A DNA stretch of 64,000 nt from Haliotis asinina (Eukaryota > Mollusca > Gastropoda > Lepetellida > Haliotidae). This document shows positions 23,403-34,502 of this stretch, in pieces. Position 1 is the first letter of the stretch. The number at the start of each line of letters is the position of its first letter. The DNA is taken from positions 36,419,253-36,483,252 of the forward strand of contig NC_090290.1 of NCBI RefSeq assembly GCF_037392515.1. Reading direction: 5' to 3'. The notes beneath the pieces were generated by a model. That model searched no databases, was not told the DNA's origin, and was given only the letters and a program-made list of their open reading frames with translations. A program made the translations under genes and the position numbers.

Positions 23403-23662
23403 CTCCATGAATCCTCTCGTAAGCGTCATATTCCACTGAGTAAGAACAGCAGCTTGGCCATCCCAGTACCATTCGTCCTTGTAGCCGTAGGTCTCTGTGT
23501 AGTTCAGGAACGTCTGTTTTCTAACAGTTCCTGGAGAGACTTGTAGGCGATGAACTCGTTCGTGAAGGTCTTTACACCCACCAGCTCAGCCACGCGACGA
23601 CAGTCAGCTGGCTTTGTACCCATGAACAAGGCAACAGGGTACAGCACGTAAGAACAAATGAA
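23403..23662 (-). pseudogene. SLC28A3-like: CNT-B exon 9, 1-nt deletion
   Basis: 260 nt between phase-0 neighbours, so one base is missing. It opens FICSYVLYPVALFMGTKPAD, continues VAELVGVKTFTNEFIAYKSL, then hits TGA after LLENRRS. Shifting by one near 23,515 restores TFLNYTETYGYKDEWYWDGQ and the run to the donor ATGGAG|gttagt. NEFIAY is the CNT 'NEF.AY' motif, whose Glu contributes to substrate/cation binding. No copy-A counterpart is in the window to compare. Confidence 0.9.
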
Positions 23663-23978
23663 CTGGAAGGAGAAGTCAAAGCGTTGTAAGCTTCAAAATG
23701 AAAGTTTGACTCTCGGAACATAAAACAACAAACAGGAGGACAAAAAATATAATAAAATTTTAACCAAGGTTTCGTTTGTCCCGACTCCTTCTTTTGGTTA
23801 CTATTCTCTTTGTTCACACTTCATAAAACCAATGGAATTACCACAATCATTTCACAGTGTAAAATGTATAACCAGATTCAACAATATTTCTGGTTCTTCT
23901 GAACTTGAATCCAAGGAGTATTAACACAAAATGTTGCGAAACACTCCATCAGTGTCAAAGTAAGCGTTAACAAGTTAC

Positions 23979-24147
23979 CTCAAATGTTAAGTCTTCTACG
24001 CCAACCCGGTTTCCAAACCAAGTAAGTGTGGCATTGACGAAGGCGAGGAGAGCGAGAAAGGCGATGACGTTGACGACAATGTTGGCGATGAGACGGATAG
24101 ACATTGAAGCCCCATCGGACGCCGCCTCTATGAGGTTTCGTCGTACC
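23979..24147 (-). CDS. SLC28A3-like: CNT-B exon 8
   Basis: 169 nt. Acceptor gttgcatag, donor TTTGAG|gtaact, phase 2 in and 0 out. Encodes VRRNLIEAASDGASMSIRLI, ANIVVNVIAFLALLAFVNAT and LTWFGNRVGVEDLTFE, matching the CNT block 'NLIEAA..GA..S...VANI..N.IAFLA'. Confidence 0.95.
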
Positions 24148-24239
24148 CTATGCAACATGAATTGATGACAACAAAAGACGAGTTATGTACTAAAAGAATT
24201 TACACAGATTTCGGTAAGATATCTGAAACATGTACAACA

Positions 24240-24370
24240 TAGCGTGCGCTTATCACGCTGAAGTCCCGGGTTCGAATCCCCGTATGGATACAATGTGTGA
24301 ACCTATATCTCCCACAGTGATATTGTTGTGATACTACTCAAGGCAGCGTAAAACCATATTCACTCACTTA
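24240..24370 (+). repeat. tRNA-derived SINE, head truncated
   Basis: 'cccgggttcgaatccccgta' carries a perfect B-box (GGTTCGAATCC), followed by core and tail. No full tRNA fold, so not a tRNA gene. Intron 7. Confidence 0.82.
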
Positions 24371-24484
24371 ATTATTACTATTATTACTTCCACTGTCCTT
24401 CTACTGCAAGTATATTTGTACTGTCTTAGTGATACTTTTGTGCTGATTTGAATTCAGTTGTCAATTACATCACATTTCATGTAC

Positions 24485-24645
24485 AATGAGTGAGTTGAGT
24501 TTTCAGACACCTTTAGCAATATTTCAGAAATAGCACGGCGGGGAACACCAGAAATGTTCTTCACACATTGTACCCATGCTAGGAATCGAACCTGGGTGTT
24601 CGCCGTAACGAGTCAACACGTTAACCACTATCCTACCCAACTGAC
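24485..24645 (-). repeat. tRNA-derived SINE
   Basis: Minus-oriented, 'gagtgagttgagttttcaga' tail to 'gttaaccactatcctaccca' head. Intron 7. Confidence 0.85.
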
Positions 24646-25897
24646 ATCACGTACGATGATAAATTTTGGAAACTAAACAGATGCTACGTAGGTGTCTGGA
24701 TACCAGCTGAGGTGTTTCTAGCCATTTTCGCAGTCATCATCGATATTCTATCTTCGTTTCGGGATAACAGTATATATTTCATCATAGCAGTTGTTCTGGT
24801 TTTATTGGTGACTGAAAGACAGTTTCCGTTAAGAACTGATCATATAGTGAAACATAGTAACGATCAAAATAATCATGAAAGTTGAAAAACAATGTAATAT
24901 TTACAAATAATTATGTTATTCTACAGCTGATATCATTACATCAGGTGATGATATCACTAATCCATTTACCATCATGAATAACCATCATCTTTTTTATCAC
25001 AAGGATTAAAGGGTCTTTAATCACAAAACAAATATAGTCTTAAAAAAAGTAGATGAACCTGACCTTTGAAAACCCATTGAGGAACGTCACAATGATATTC
25101 AGCCGGTGTGTGCAGCATCATTTCATGTTATCACCACATGCACACACAATGCATGGGGAGCACGTGCACTACGTGGGCGCCTCCTACACGTGAATAGGGT
25201 GGCATTATGAATCTTGCAGTTTTTCAGACAGGTCGATAAATCACTGTACACCATGTTTCCGAAAGTTTTTTTGCATCTGGGCATGGTCAAGGTTTTCAGG
25301 ATAAAATCACACACTACTGACTGAAAATTGCAGACCTGAAATGTTCATGTCATACGCCAGTCACCTGACAAGGGGGATAACTGAACGAATAGCCTTGCTT
25401 TGAATGCCATCCATGTGCTGATTCATTCTCATTGATTCTTTCACATACATCTCCCATGTTCGACAATCGTACAGTGAAAGTACAGTTCCCTACTGTTTTT
25501 AAGAGTATCTGTAATTGCAGCAGACAAGGGAGGCTACTCCAAACGCCGTGATTTCATGTGTGGACACAAGTTCAGACGAAGTACACAGTCACAGATGACT
25601 GATGACTTTCTAAGTTTTAATGGAATATTGAAAGTTTTGAAGAAACACTGATCCAGAGTCAAACACCAAACATTAATTGTTGAATATGATTTATCACTGG
25701 TTTATCACAGAGACATGAACAAAACTCTAAAAACTGGTCAACACTCTTTTCAAGCAGATTTGGGACATGTTCTGCAGAGCTATTTCCTCAACTGTCCAAT
25801 GAAAATTCTCCACTATACGTTCATTCATCAGCATATGTTTAAACATAAAGTGGTAAGTTTCACTGTCCTAAATTGTACAGGTACGCACTTAAAATAC
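24646..25897. other. CNT-B intron 7, no gene seen
   Basis: AT-rich; 'tcatcaggtgatgatatcac' near 24,940 is locally self-complementary. Open frames are short and unsupported. Confidence 0.5.
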
Positions 25898-26010
25898 TAA
25901 GGGTTTAGAGTTTAATTTTACGCCGTCTTTTTAGCGAATTCAAGCAATATCCCGGAGGGGGACATAAAAAACGGACGTTACACTCTGTACCCGCGTTCGA
26001 AATATATATA

Positions 26011-27202
26011 CTAAGTACAAAAATTAAGGGAACCCCTGGTTTTGTTCAACGTGTTTAATTTCATTATTGGTCACAATTTGAAAGCTGCTTCGATAGACTT
26101 AGTAGCGAGTGTGTCCACCTCGTGCAGCCACACAAGCTCGATACCGTGACGGCATGCTCGACACCAATCGCTGGATTGTCGCCCTTGGAATCAAGCCCCA
26201 CTCTCACTGTAATGCTCGGACTTTTCACCGTAAAACGTCACACAAATGTTCAATTGGGGACAGATCCGGGGATTTGGCAGGCCATGGTAACGTTGCAACG
26301 GCTTGTTGCAGAAAGTCTACTGCAACTCTAGCCCTGTGAGGACGAGCATTATCGTCCTGAAAGACGAAATTTCGACCAGGCCTTGGAACAACAGAATGGA
26401 ACAACATGGGTCCGCAAAATTTCATCAACATAGCGTTGACCTGTCAGATTTCCACGGACGATGACCAAATCTGTCCTCCTATCGAATGAGATTCCACACC
26501 AGACCATGACAGAGCCCCCACCGTAAGAATCCTGTTCTTGTACAGTGTTACCACAATAACGCTCCCCTCGACGTCGCCATACACGGATACGTCCGTCAGT
26601 GAACCTTAAACAAAAGAGGGACTCATTGCTGAACATCAAATTTCTCCGGTAACGGTAACCAAGCCTGTGACGTTGTTAAGCTCACTGTAAACGGAGACGC
26701 CTGTGATTAGCTGTCATGGCGACGCCTTTGAATGGACGTCTTGATTTGACACCTCTGTCACGGAGCCTACTGCGTACCGTAGAGTTGGAAATCTACACAC
26801 CCGAGGCTCTTAAGAACTCAGTTTTCAGTGCTGGAGCAGTGACAAATCTGTTCCTCAGAGCAGTAGTCCTCAGGAGCGTGTCTTGTCTTGGTATGGTTTT
26901 ACGACGTCGTCCACAAGCAGGTCTGACTTTCACATCACCCGTTGGACGGTAGACATTGTTGAGACGTGAAATGACGCTCTTTGATTTCCTGAAAAACTGT
27001 GCTACACGATTCTGGGACTGCCCACCCTATATCATGCTTATTGCTTGCCATTTCTGTGCATTTGTCATGTAATGTTTTGGTGGCATTTTTCCAAAGAGAG
27101 TGGATAATGTGCTGCGTCCGGATACAGTAGTCAAGAGACTTTTGTGTCACATTCATGTTTACTATACATTTAATCAGGGGTTCCCTTAATTTTTGTACTT
27201 AG
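26011..27202 (-). mobile_element. Tc1/mariner-type DNA transposon (inactive)
   Basis: 1192 bp bounded by ~28-bp terminal inverted repeats beginning ctaagtacaaaaattaaggg, next to TA on the left; the expected right TA now reads TG. The minus strand encodes a Tc1-type transposase: helix-turn-helix remains near 26,930-27,090 (in-frame stop inside), then DDE blocks. It interrupts a SINE in intron 7 of CNT-B in the same orientation as the gene. Confidence 0.93.
26225..27086 (-). pseudogene. Broken Tc1-like transposase
   Basis: Cut-and-paste transposase of the Tc1 superfamily. Two separated frames cover the catalytic core: 26349-26639 (NESLFCLRFTDGRIRVWRRR ... GGSVMVWCGI) and 26225-26431 (NFVFQDDNARPHRARVAVDF ... 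PWPAKSPDLSPIEHL). They are out of frame with each other, a frameshift near 26,385-26,400. The last acidic residue (E of PIEH) is 33 residues after the second D of QDDN, one fewer than in the usual DD34E spacing. The N-terminal part has stops and another shift. Non-functional. Confidence 0.9.
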
Positions 27203-27351
27203 TGAACGAGCAGGCGCTATAACCACTAGACTACCTTTTATTATTTCGAGTAGATAGACTATTAAACAACCTAACCAGTCTGTTCTTTTAGCAATCAATT
27301 CTGATCCAGGGTTCAAGATAAGGATTATCGGCTGCTGTGGGACAAACTTAC

Positions 27352-27482
27352 CCTCTCCTCATCCTGCTATAATCTTCGGACGAGGATGTGGTTCTTTCCG
27401 TTTCCGGACACATCAACTTAGAGATGGCCAAAGCAGCTGGTGCCGACATCACAGACGCTGATAGTAAATGGTTAGGGGGAAC
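27352..27482 (-). CDS. SLC28A3-like: CNT-B exon 7
   Basis: 131 nt. Acceptor ttctttcag, donor GAGAGG|gtaagt, phase 0 in and 2 out. Encodes VPPNHLLSASVMSAPAALAI then SKLMCPETERTTSSSEDYSR, the conserved 'SAPA.LA.SKL..PE.E' helix plus a Ser-rich polar loop. Confidence 0.94.
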
Positions 27483-28306
27483 CTGAAAGAAGATTCAAAT
27501 CCGAAGTAAGAGGCAGTGTAAAATATTTGTATCCTAATCGTTCACAGGTACACTGGTAGAGTGAGGTGAACTGACTTTTAACGTCGTACTTAAAAATGCT
27601 CCGCTTGTAGAAGCCTTGGTCTAAGCTGGTTTTATAGTGCCAGCTTACTAAGACCCCATGCCGAAATTAAGGATGAATACAGCACACATTATGCTCCGAG
27701 CCGACCAGTCCCTTTGTAATGCTTAGCGCCAGGCTGGGACGAACAAGTACCACAGTTTAACGTCTTTTGGTATGTCGCGGCCGTGGATCGAACCCGCAGT
27801 TTTCTACTCTCCGGCGGACGTCTAACACCTGACGTAATACATTTAATCAAAAGTAGCTGCAAAACATGAATTCACCATGCTATACTTGTCATTACACTTT
27901 CTCAGTTCAAGTTACAGGAATCGATTATATCGTTTTGGGGCTTCGGACCAGTTCTGGGAACCATTATGCACTCACAGAAATGGCGTATTAATTTCGTCAG
28001 TTCCTTACTGAACAACGTCTGAGCAAAGGTCGTATGATGCTCTTGGAGAGAGATTTCTCTAAAAGTAGATAGCCTGTTGTAATGAAATGACAGATAGAAG
28101 GTTGACTAGTGGAATGAAGAAACAATCATTTTTCATACGGCTTGCTTTTTCAAAAGCATTTGAAAAGAACATTCTGTATGGCATAATAAGGTAACTGATG
28201 AAATCGGTGAAACCATCCACAGGTACAGATAAGAATTAGTAATAACTGGCAACGCAGCATGCGGCAATTTAAGACATTCTTTGAGAATAGGGTGTGGCAG
28301 GTTTTG
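27483..28306. other. CNT-B intron 6 start, no gene seen
   Basis: Includes a degraded SINE-like stretch near 27,720-27,830 ('gccgtggatcgaacccgcag'). Confidence 0.5.
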
Positions 28307-28480
28307 TGTGAGTGAGTGAATGATTTTAGTTTTTTGCCTCTTTTTGGCAATATTCCAGCAATATCACGGCGGGGGACACCAGTAAATGGGCTTCACACAT
28401 TGTACCCATGTGCGGAATCGAACCCGGGTCTTCGGCGAGACGAGCGAACGCTTTAACCACTAGGCTACCCCACCGCCCTA
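28307..28480 (-). repeat. tRNA-derived SINE (near full length)
   Basis: Minus-oriented: 'gagtgagtgaatgattttag' tail, 'tattccagcaatatcacggc' core, 'ggaatcgaacccgggtcttc' (B-box), 'ttaaccactaggctacccca' (A-box). Intron 6. Good reference copy. Confidence 0.92.
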
Positions 28481-28507
28481 GGTAGGTTTTGTACAAAATG
28501 AGATTGG

Positions 28508-28735
28508 TTGACTTACTTTTGCTTAACGCCGCACCCAGCAATATTCCAGCTATTCGGCAGCGGTCTGTAAATAATCGAGTCTGAACCAGACAGTCCTGTG
28601 ATCAACATCCTGAGTAGAGACAACTGGGATACCACTTGTCAACCAGATCAGCCAGTCTCGCCACCCGATCCCGTTAGTCGCCTCTTGCGACACGCATGGG
28701 TTGCTAAAGGTCAATTCTAATCCGAATATTTATGG
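28508..28735 (-). repeat. Interspersed repeat, family 2
   Basis: Minus-oriented, 'cttaacgccgcacccagcaa' to 'gggttgctaaaggtca'. Lies 28 bp from the SINE above, both in the same orientation. Confidence 0.9.
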
Positions 28736-29114
28736 GAAAACAACTCTGACAAGTTTGAGTTCTCAAAAAAGTATTAAATCAAAGATTTTGTATTATTTTC
28801 AAGCTATATCATTGGTTTGAGATGACCCCCAAGGGAACATGTTACGAACGAGTATGGCCTTGATCTCTTCCTCCGAATTTACATAAACACATATTGCAGT
28901 TATCAGTGTTTTTTTCTAAAACTATGAAGGGTAAGCAGACTGGTGGCATGTTTTCAAAAGAAATGAAAAAAAAACAACTGAGCACACGTAAGTCTGTTCA
29001 AACGCACATGCTCGATATTGGAAAAACTTTGTACTTGTTCCTTTTGAGTCTGTGATCATGGGAGTGAGGTATTAGAAATAGCAGTCTATATACTTGCTAC
29101 AATTTTCTTGAGAC

Positions 29115-29375
29115 ATGGCAGCATATATTCACAATCGAAACTTTGGAACTGAAGATCCAGAAACTTTAACGATCGCAACGGACACCCAGGACAGACAAAT
29201 TAACAGTACCCAGTCCTTGTCAGGTAGGTTTCAGATGAAATTGGAATACAGTTTGTATCGAATGAAACATTTTTGTCAGCTACGTAAGAAATGTACAGGA
29301 ACCTTTCGCTTGCATATCGACTTCGCCCACGGTTATAACCGTAAGTATTGCATTTTGGTGCGAAATGTGATGTAA
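29115..29375 (+). CDS. Possible plus-strand exon inside CNT-B intron 6 (speculative)
   Basis: 86-codon frame starting gagacATGG, hydrophilic (MAAYIHNRNFGTEDPETLTI...). A donor-like TTGTCAG|gtaggt at about 29,223 could end a 36-codon exon. I recognise no homologue and see no partner exon. Confidence 0.15.
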   Translation: MAAYIHNRNFGTEDPETLTIATDTQDRQINSTQSLSGRFQMKLEYSLYRMKHFCQLRKKCTGTFRLHIDFAHGYNRKYCILVRNVM

Positions 29376-29839
29376 AAAACAACATTGTTGACAACAGCTG
29401 AACGCTCCATTGATACATGTTTAACCATGAGACAAGTATGGTTTCGTGTTCCCCACTGAAACTGTAATAATACTAATATGCAGGAAGGCAACATTGTGAA
29501 ATATTGATGAAATAATTAGTTTATGAAACTTAAGTGGAAAATAATACCAGCTGACATATGTTCATAATCCAAATGTGTTTCTTTACGTTTAAGGATGTTG
29601 TGAGAAGAATCATGGAAAAGTTCTTCCTTTTTCATGATGAATAAAGAGAAATTGACTGACTGATTTTTGTTTTATATCCAGGTGGTGTTGAAATAACTAA
29701 TTTGGAAATATATTCAGACATCATTCATGTGGACATATATGGTAATCACTGCATGCTAATAACTAAAACCAAACAGACACACAGATTCAGATTTACTGAA
29801 ACTTATGGAATATGTCAATGTAGTTAATAGAAACGGAAA

Positions 29840-30150
29840 TCATTCGGAAACCTAACTGAATTAAGTAACCGAAACCAACTGAAATGAGAGGATAGCGAAG
29901 CCCAATGGAACCTCTTTAGAATCTGGGTAAAGGAAACCCGGTGCAAACTTAAGGGGATGGAAACCAATTGGAGCCTTACAGGAACCTGGGTAACGGAAAC
30001 TCACAGGAGCCTTATCGGATTGTGGGTAAGTTGTGGGTTTCCATTTTCCAGAAACTTAAAGGAAATGTAAAGAAACGATCCGGAAACGTAACTGAAACAT
30101 AAGTTTCCATTTTGTTTCAGTTAGGTTTCCGGTGTCCGGAAACGAAGGTA
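29840..30150. repeat. GGAAAC/GTTTCC-rich inverted-repeat region
   Basis: Recurrent ggaaac and gtttcc words. Near 30,082-30,131 'cggaaacgtaactgaaac' faces 'gtttcagttaggtttccg' (18-bp arms, one mismatch), and 'cggaaacctaactgaa' recurs near 29,848. Possibly a MITE remnant in intron 6. Confidence 0.55.
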
Positions 30151-30633
30151 TTTTTGCTGTGTCTATCTCTGCATTGACATGGCTGATCTTGGCCTTCTGT
30201 AAGAATTAAATAATGTCAGGACTGCCCAAATGGTTGTTACTGTGACAGTGGCTTTACCAAATGGTAGGAACCCAGAAGATAAGGTAGACCTGTAATTATT
30301 TTCGCCATTTAATGCAGAGGTTTATTGTGCCGTGAATTTCATGGATATATTAATGCATTATGTCAGTATTAGAGCTGCAATTGGTGATATTATATTTATC
30401 ATTTCCAAATGCTTAGTTTAACTACAAATGCCAATATTTGAAATGCTGGACTTTATCAGTTTTAAATACATGTGTATATTGAAACCACTGTGTAGAAACA
30501 ATCAGTGAAGAGTTTGATCAGTTAAGAGCTGGTTCAAAATTTACATAATATACATTCTAACATTTTCATATTTCATAACTTAACATGAAGTATGGATGAT
30601 ATATATCGCCCTGGAGATTACAGAATGCCTCAC

Positions 30634-30759
30634 CCCAAATCCAGCGTAGGCTCCAAGAACACTTCCCGCAATTGTAGCAAATCCTCCTGTCATCACTGCA
30701 TGGAGCTCAGATATTGTCATGGTATCCAGGAATGGCTTGATCATAAGAGGAGCCTCAGT
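30634..30759 (-). CDS. SLC28A3-like: CNT-B exon 6 (TEAP motif)
   Basis: 126 nt, 42 codons. Acceptor ctatgtttcag, donor TTTGGG|gtgagg. Encodes [20 protein letters not shown] and [20 protein letters not shown]. The T and E of TEAP line a CNT substrate site; the Ser-Val in AGSVLGAY matches human CNT3 (Ser-Leu in CNT1, Thr-Val in CNT2). Confidence 0.95.
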
Positions 30760-30792
30760 CTGAAACATAGTCAGGCATAGTCAATATCTTCT

Positions 30793-31000
30793 CTGCCCAC
30801 TAAGGGCGACTACGCTTGTCGTAAGAGGCGACTAGCTGGATTCGGTAGTGGTTGGCAAATGTCATCAGTTCTCAATTGCGCAGATCGATGCTCATGCTGT
30901 TGATCACTGGGTTGCCTGGTATAGACTCGATTATTTACAGACTGTCGCCATATGGCTGGAAAATGGCTGAGTGCGGCGTAAAACTCAACTCACTCACTTT
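30793..31000 (+). repeat. Interspersed repeat, family 2
   Basis: 'gggcgactacgcttgtcgta' to 'gcggcgtaaaactcaactca'. Lies 40 bp upstream of CNT-B exon 6 on the opposite strand, close to where homology with copy A becomes visible. Confidence 0.88.
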
Positions 31001-31489
31001 GATATTCTGTATTGACACATAGACAGGAGTTTTAACCAGCATTTCACAAATCGACATTGTGCATTGATGTTCAGTGGATGTCGCCCACATTCACCATAAA
31101 CAATGGCATTAAGTATCTGTGGTGCGACGTTTCAATACCTTTTACAGTGAGACGGACCTTTTCAATTTCATGGAAATACGTATTACACTATACTCAGAAT
31201 CACTGGTTGGATTTGCACATCAAATTAGTCGCAACATCTAGTTTATGCAGGTAATCAATAACGATTAGTAAAGACCTTGCACCATAGATGGCAAATCTTG
31301 GGTACATTTATTAAATTTACAGGAATACAAAGGCAATACGTACCTACGTATCTACAAAAAACTACTGTCATAACATTATTTCCTTTCTTTCCTGCTTCCA
31401 CAGGCGTCCACGTCTTTTAAAAGATGATATACTGGTTTCGACCAACTTACTGTTACAAATGTAAAATGTAAGTTATCATTTTTACGGTT

Positions 31490-31690
31490 ACTCCAGATGA
31501 AGATAAATGTTCCCAGAGTTTATTACTTTCACAGGAGTCAAACTCCTAAGTTCCTCAAATGTGCAAAGACTACTTATAGCTTCATTTCTTCTTCAATAAA
31601 CACGTTTGTTTTAAAGCATATAAAGTAAGCATCTGGTCCATAGCAGAGAGTTTCAGTTACATTACGTTTTTTCTGGAGTAGCATTTAACA
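31490..31690 (-). pseudogene. Decayed LINE fragment, copy-B counterpart
   Basis: Aligns with 600-800, with extra indels that break the RT frame; the flanking text (goes on through 'agcatttaacataacaag') is shared. Confidence 0.6.
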
Positions 31691-32402
31691 TAACAAGAAC
31701 AGGCCTGATCAAGCTGCGTTCCACACGAATGAACGCAGCTAAGAAAGCAAAGCACAACGCATTGCTTGCAGTCATGCGCCGTAAAGATTAATCACATCAC
31801 AGGCTATGCGTCATTCGACTCCATGAAACATCTAGGTACACACAGATGTACCTGCGGAGAGCTCTGTCGGAAGAAAAGAACGTGCCTACCCTTTTCAGAC
31901 ACAGTGAAGAAGGTATCACTTTCTGAGGATCAGCGTAGAGCTGACTACACTATTAGCGGAAGTCAGTTCGACGAGAAGTGAAGACAACTCTTGTTTCGTC
32001 AGAGCTACTTCTGACAGTCTTGCATATGTAAGGCGATATCACTCATGTACCTGTCATCTATTCATGTACTTGTCATGATTAGTCCGCCTTTTCCGACCAG
32101 TGATTTGTTTGGTTGTGAGCGAGTGAGGTTTCAGCAGTATCCCAGACATGAGAAATAGACTTCACACGTTGAACACATCTGGGGCATTGAACCCCAACTT
32201 ACTACTATACCATGGAGGTAAGACGAAAGCTAAACTAACTCCCTCTCTCATAGGGACACGTTCAGGTTCTCCTGATTAAGGTAGCATTGTGATCCTGTGA
32301 AAACTATATATGTCTATATGTAACAAACTGCGTTTGATGAAATGGACATGGAACAGACAGGTGATATTATTGGAACATTCAGTACTACCCTTTTAACCAA
32401 TT

Positions 32403-32490
32403 CAGTGAGTGAGTTTGGTTAGGAATATTCCAGCGATATCACGGCGGTGGACACCAGAAAATGGGCCTCACACATTGTATCCATTTAAGC
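32403..32490 (-). repeat. tRNA-SINE fragment, copy B only
   Basis: 'cagtgagtgagtttggttag' tail then 'tattccagcgatatcacggc' and 'cctcacacattgtatccat'. Absent from copy A, so inserted after duplication or lost there. Confidence 0.75.
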
Positions 32491-33402
32491 AAGTCAGTAT
32501 GAACCTAAAGGGACAAAGCTGTTTTCATAATCATAAGTTTATGGTTCACTGTATGTTTCCTATCCAGGTTCGCGACAAGGTGGGCATGTCCTGCATGTGA
32601 GTTGCGTTACACAAATTCAAGTGGATTGTTTAGTAGTACCTAAACAACCAGGAAAGAGACAACACACGAAAGTGGGAAATTGTATATGACATGTAAAATG
32701 CAAGTATCCTGATCGTGTCTACCACAAAACGTTTTGAAACCTCCTGATGAAGCATGGGCTGTATGTCCATTAAATGAGCACAAACTCGTGTATTCACAAA
32801 AGTTGTGAAACAAGGATTCCAAAAGCTAGACCTGCTCGACCTATTGCTTGAAGATGACTCTTGGAAGTCAGGTATTGTGTTACACAGTTGGGTGTTCTGT
32901 CACTCTGACTACATAAGCAAAGAACACAAATATGAAACAGACAAGAAAGTTTCACTGGTCTATTTCATTTTCGTTCACTTTAGTCAGTTACCACTCGGGT
33001 ATGTGAAAATTGTATATATAAGTCACTGAATTCAAATTATGATACCACGTTAAGCTGCATGTCCTGCTCTACCAGTAGAATCTGCAATTGAATTTACTTT
33101 GAAACGTAATCGCGTAAAGACTGACAGAAGAAGAATTCATACCTATGACCATCAACTGAAGTTCAAAAATAGCGGATCTGTTTCGTTCTGCCTATGGATC
33201 AGAATGGTGACCTGGCCAAGATGACAAACTTACGCCTCGGGTGTATCGATGATATAATGCTGTTCATTTGTCTGCAAAGGGCTAATTCCATTCCTCTGAT
33301 ATATCCACCAGGACTTGACATGGAGATGATAAGTGAGACCGCTTCGTGTAACATGCTTAATGGTTTTCTGAATACAAAGAGGACAAAAGAGGAAGTACGT
33401 AC

Positions 33403-33563
33403 CATGCCGACAAAATATTTCCAGCGGCATTCAGCGACTCCGCTGGTGTCGTCCCAAGACAGAAGGAGAGGAAGCGCCCAAAGACCTTTACAACAGCTTG
33501 CATGACACCCAGGTAATATGTGATGGAGATGAAGGCACTGAAGAAGGTTACTACGGGCATTAT
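33403..33563 (-). pseudogene. SLC28A3-like: CNT-B exon 5, 1-nt deletion
   Basis: 161 nt against 162 in copy A. The plus strand has an A4 run at about 33,411-33,414 where copy A has A5 (about 2,442-2,446), so the frame breaks inside GNIFVGM, right at the substrate-selectivity position. Donor GGCATG|gtacgt is a stronger match to consensus than copy A's gttcgt. Being in a homopolymer, this lesion could be a sequencing indel. Confidence 0.88.
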
Positions 33564-34313
33564 CTGAAAGCAAATAGTTTATATTTAGAATTAAATCATC
33601 TTGAATGAAGTTGTACATTTTCTTTCTGCATTCATGAATATGTTTAGGGTGAGAAAAAGGCTCAATAACAATTTCTTAAAGGCGGCATGATCTTTCCAGG
33701 TGGCGATCCATGAGTAGAATCCCTGAATGATTAAGTCATTGGGGAGAAACTGGGGTTTTTTTGTCATTAGTGAGAGGGTAAATAAGTTAGAACGTGATTC
33801 AAACTATAGATAAAGCAATTCTCAATAATGCGTACTTGGTCGCATCAAAAATTTCAAATTAAGTTATTGTTGTTCTATATATCAAGTACTGAAACTATTA
33901 TTACAGAATTCGGACATCATGTTTCAGACCATGGACTAAAACAAATTAAACAAATGGACTTTTTTATGGTTCTATAATAAAAAAAACTTTTGCACTCATT
34001 TGTGGACGATAACGCATTGAAATATATGTTTATAATTCTCTTGTTTTTTTATGTAATGGAAGTATAATAACATTTGATGCTGATTATCACAAACCGTGGA
34101 ACTATAGCATCGAAGTTCCAGAAATTAATGTATTGTCAGTAAAAGTCCAGTTTGGTCAGTACATGTGTGATGTCGAATTATGAGTACCTATCCATTAACA
34201 TAATAGTGTCTCCCTTTAAATTTGATGCATGGAAACTGCAGTTAACGATAAATGAAATAATAGTATTACTGAATTGAAAATGATATTTGTTGAAGAATCG
34301 TGAACATACTTAC

Positions 34314-34502
34314 AGAAAATGCAAAGAAATGGAGCGACGTGTTCCCGAAGACGAACTTAGACCCACCATCGGTGTGCGCCAGGAATTCTGTGACTCGATC
34401 ACCGAGCCACTTGAATGCATCATACCCCCACTGCGTCCGCAAGATGATCGCCGCGAAGAAGAACTGCAGTGCCAGTCCCCAAAACACAGGGTGCCAGTCG
34501 AC
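34314..34502 (-). CDS. SLC28A3-like: CNT-B exon 4
   Basis: 189 nt, open, phase 0. Reads DGGSKFVFGNTS where copy A reads DAGSKFVFDNIS; the FVFG form is the family norm. Intact on its own. Confidence 0.93.

Larger units (their letters stand above)
25898..27238 (-). repeat. SINE split by a Tc1-like element
   Basis: Left part 25,898-26,010 holds tail and core up to 'tacccgcgttcgaaatatata'; right part 27,203-27,238 holds the head 'gaacgagcaggcgctataaccactagactacc'. The Tc1 element sits exactly between, so the SINE is older. About 20 bp of SINE around the B-box/loop are missing or altered. Confidence 0.82.

Noticed and set aside
23401..23662. Splitting exon 9 into two exons to avoid its frameshift
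   Set aside because: There is no room for an intron around 23,515: the flanking codons on both sides are contiguous, conserved CNT text.
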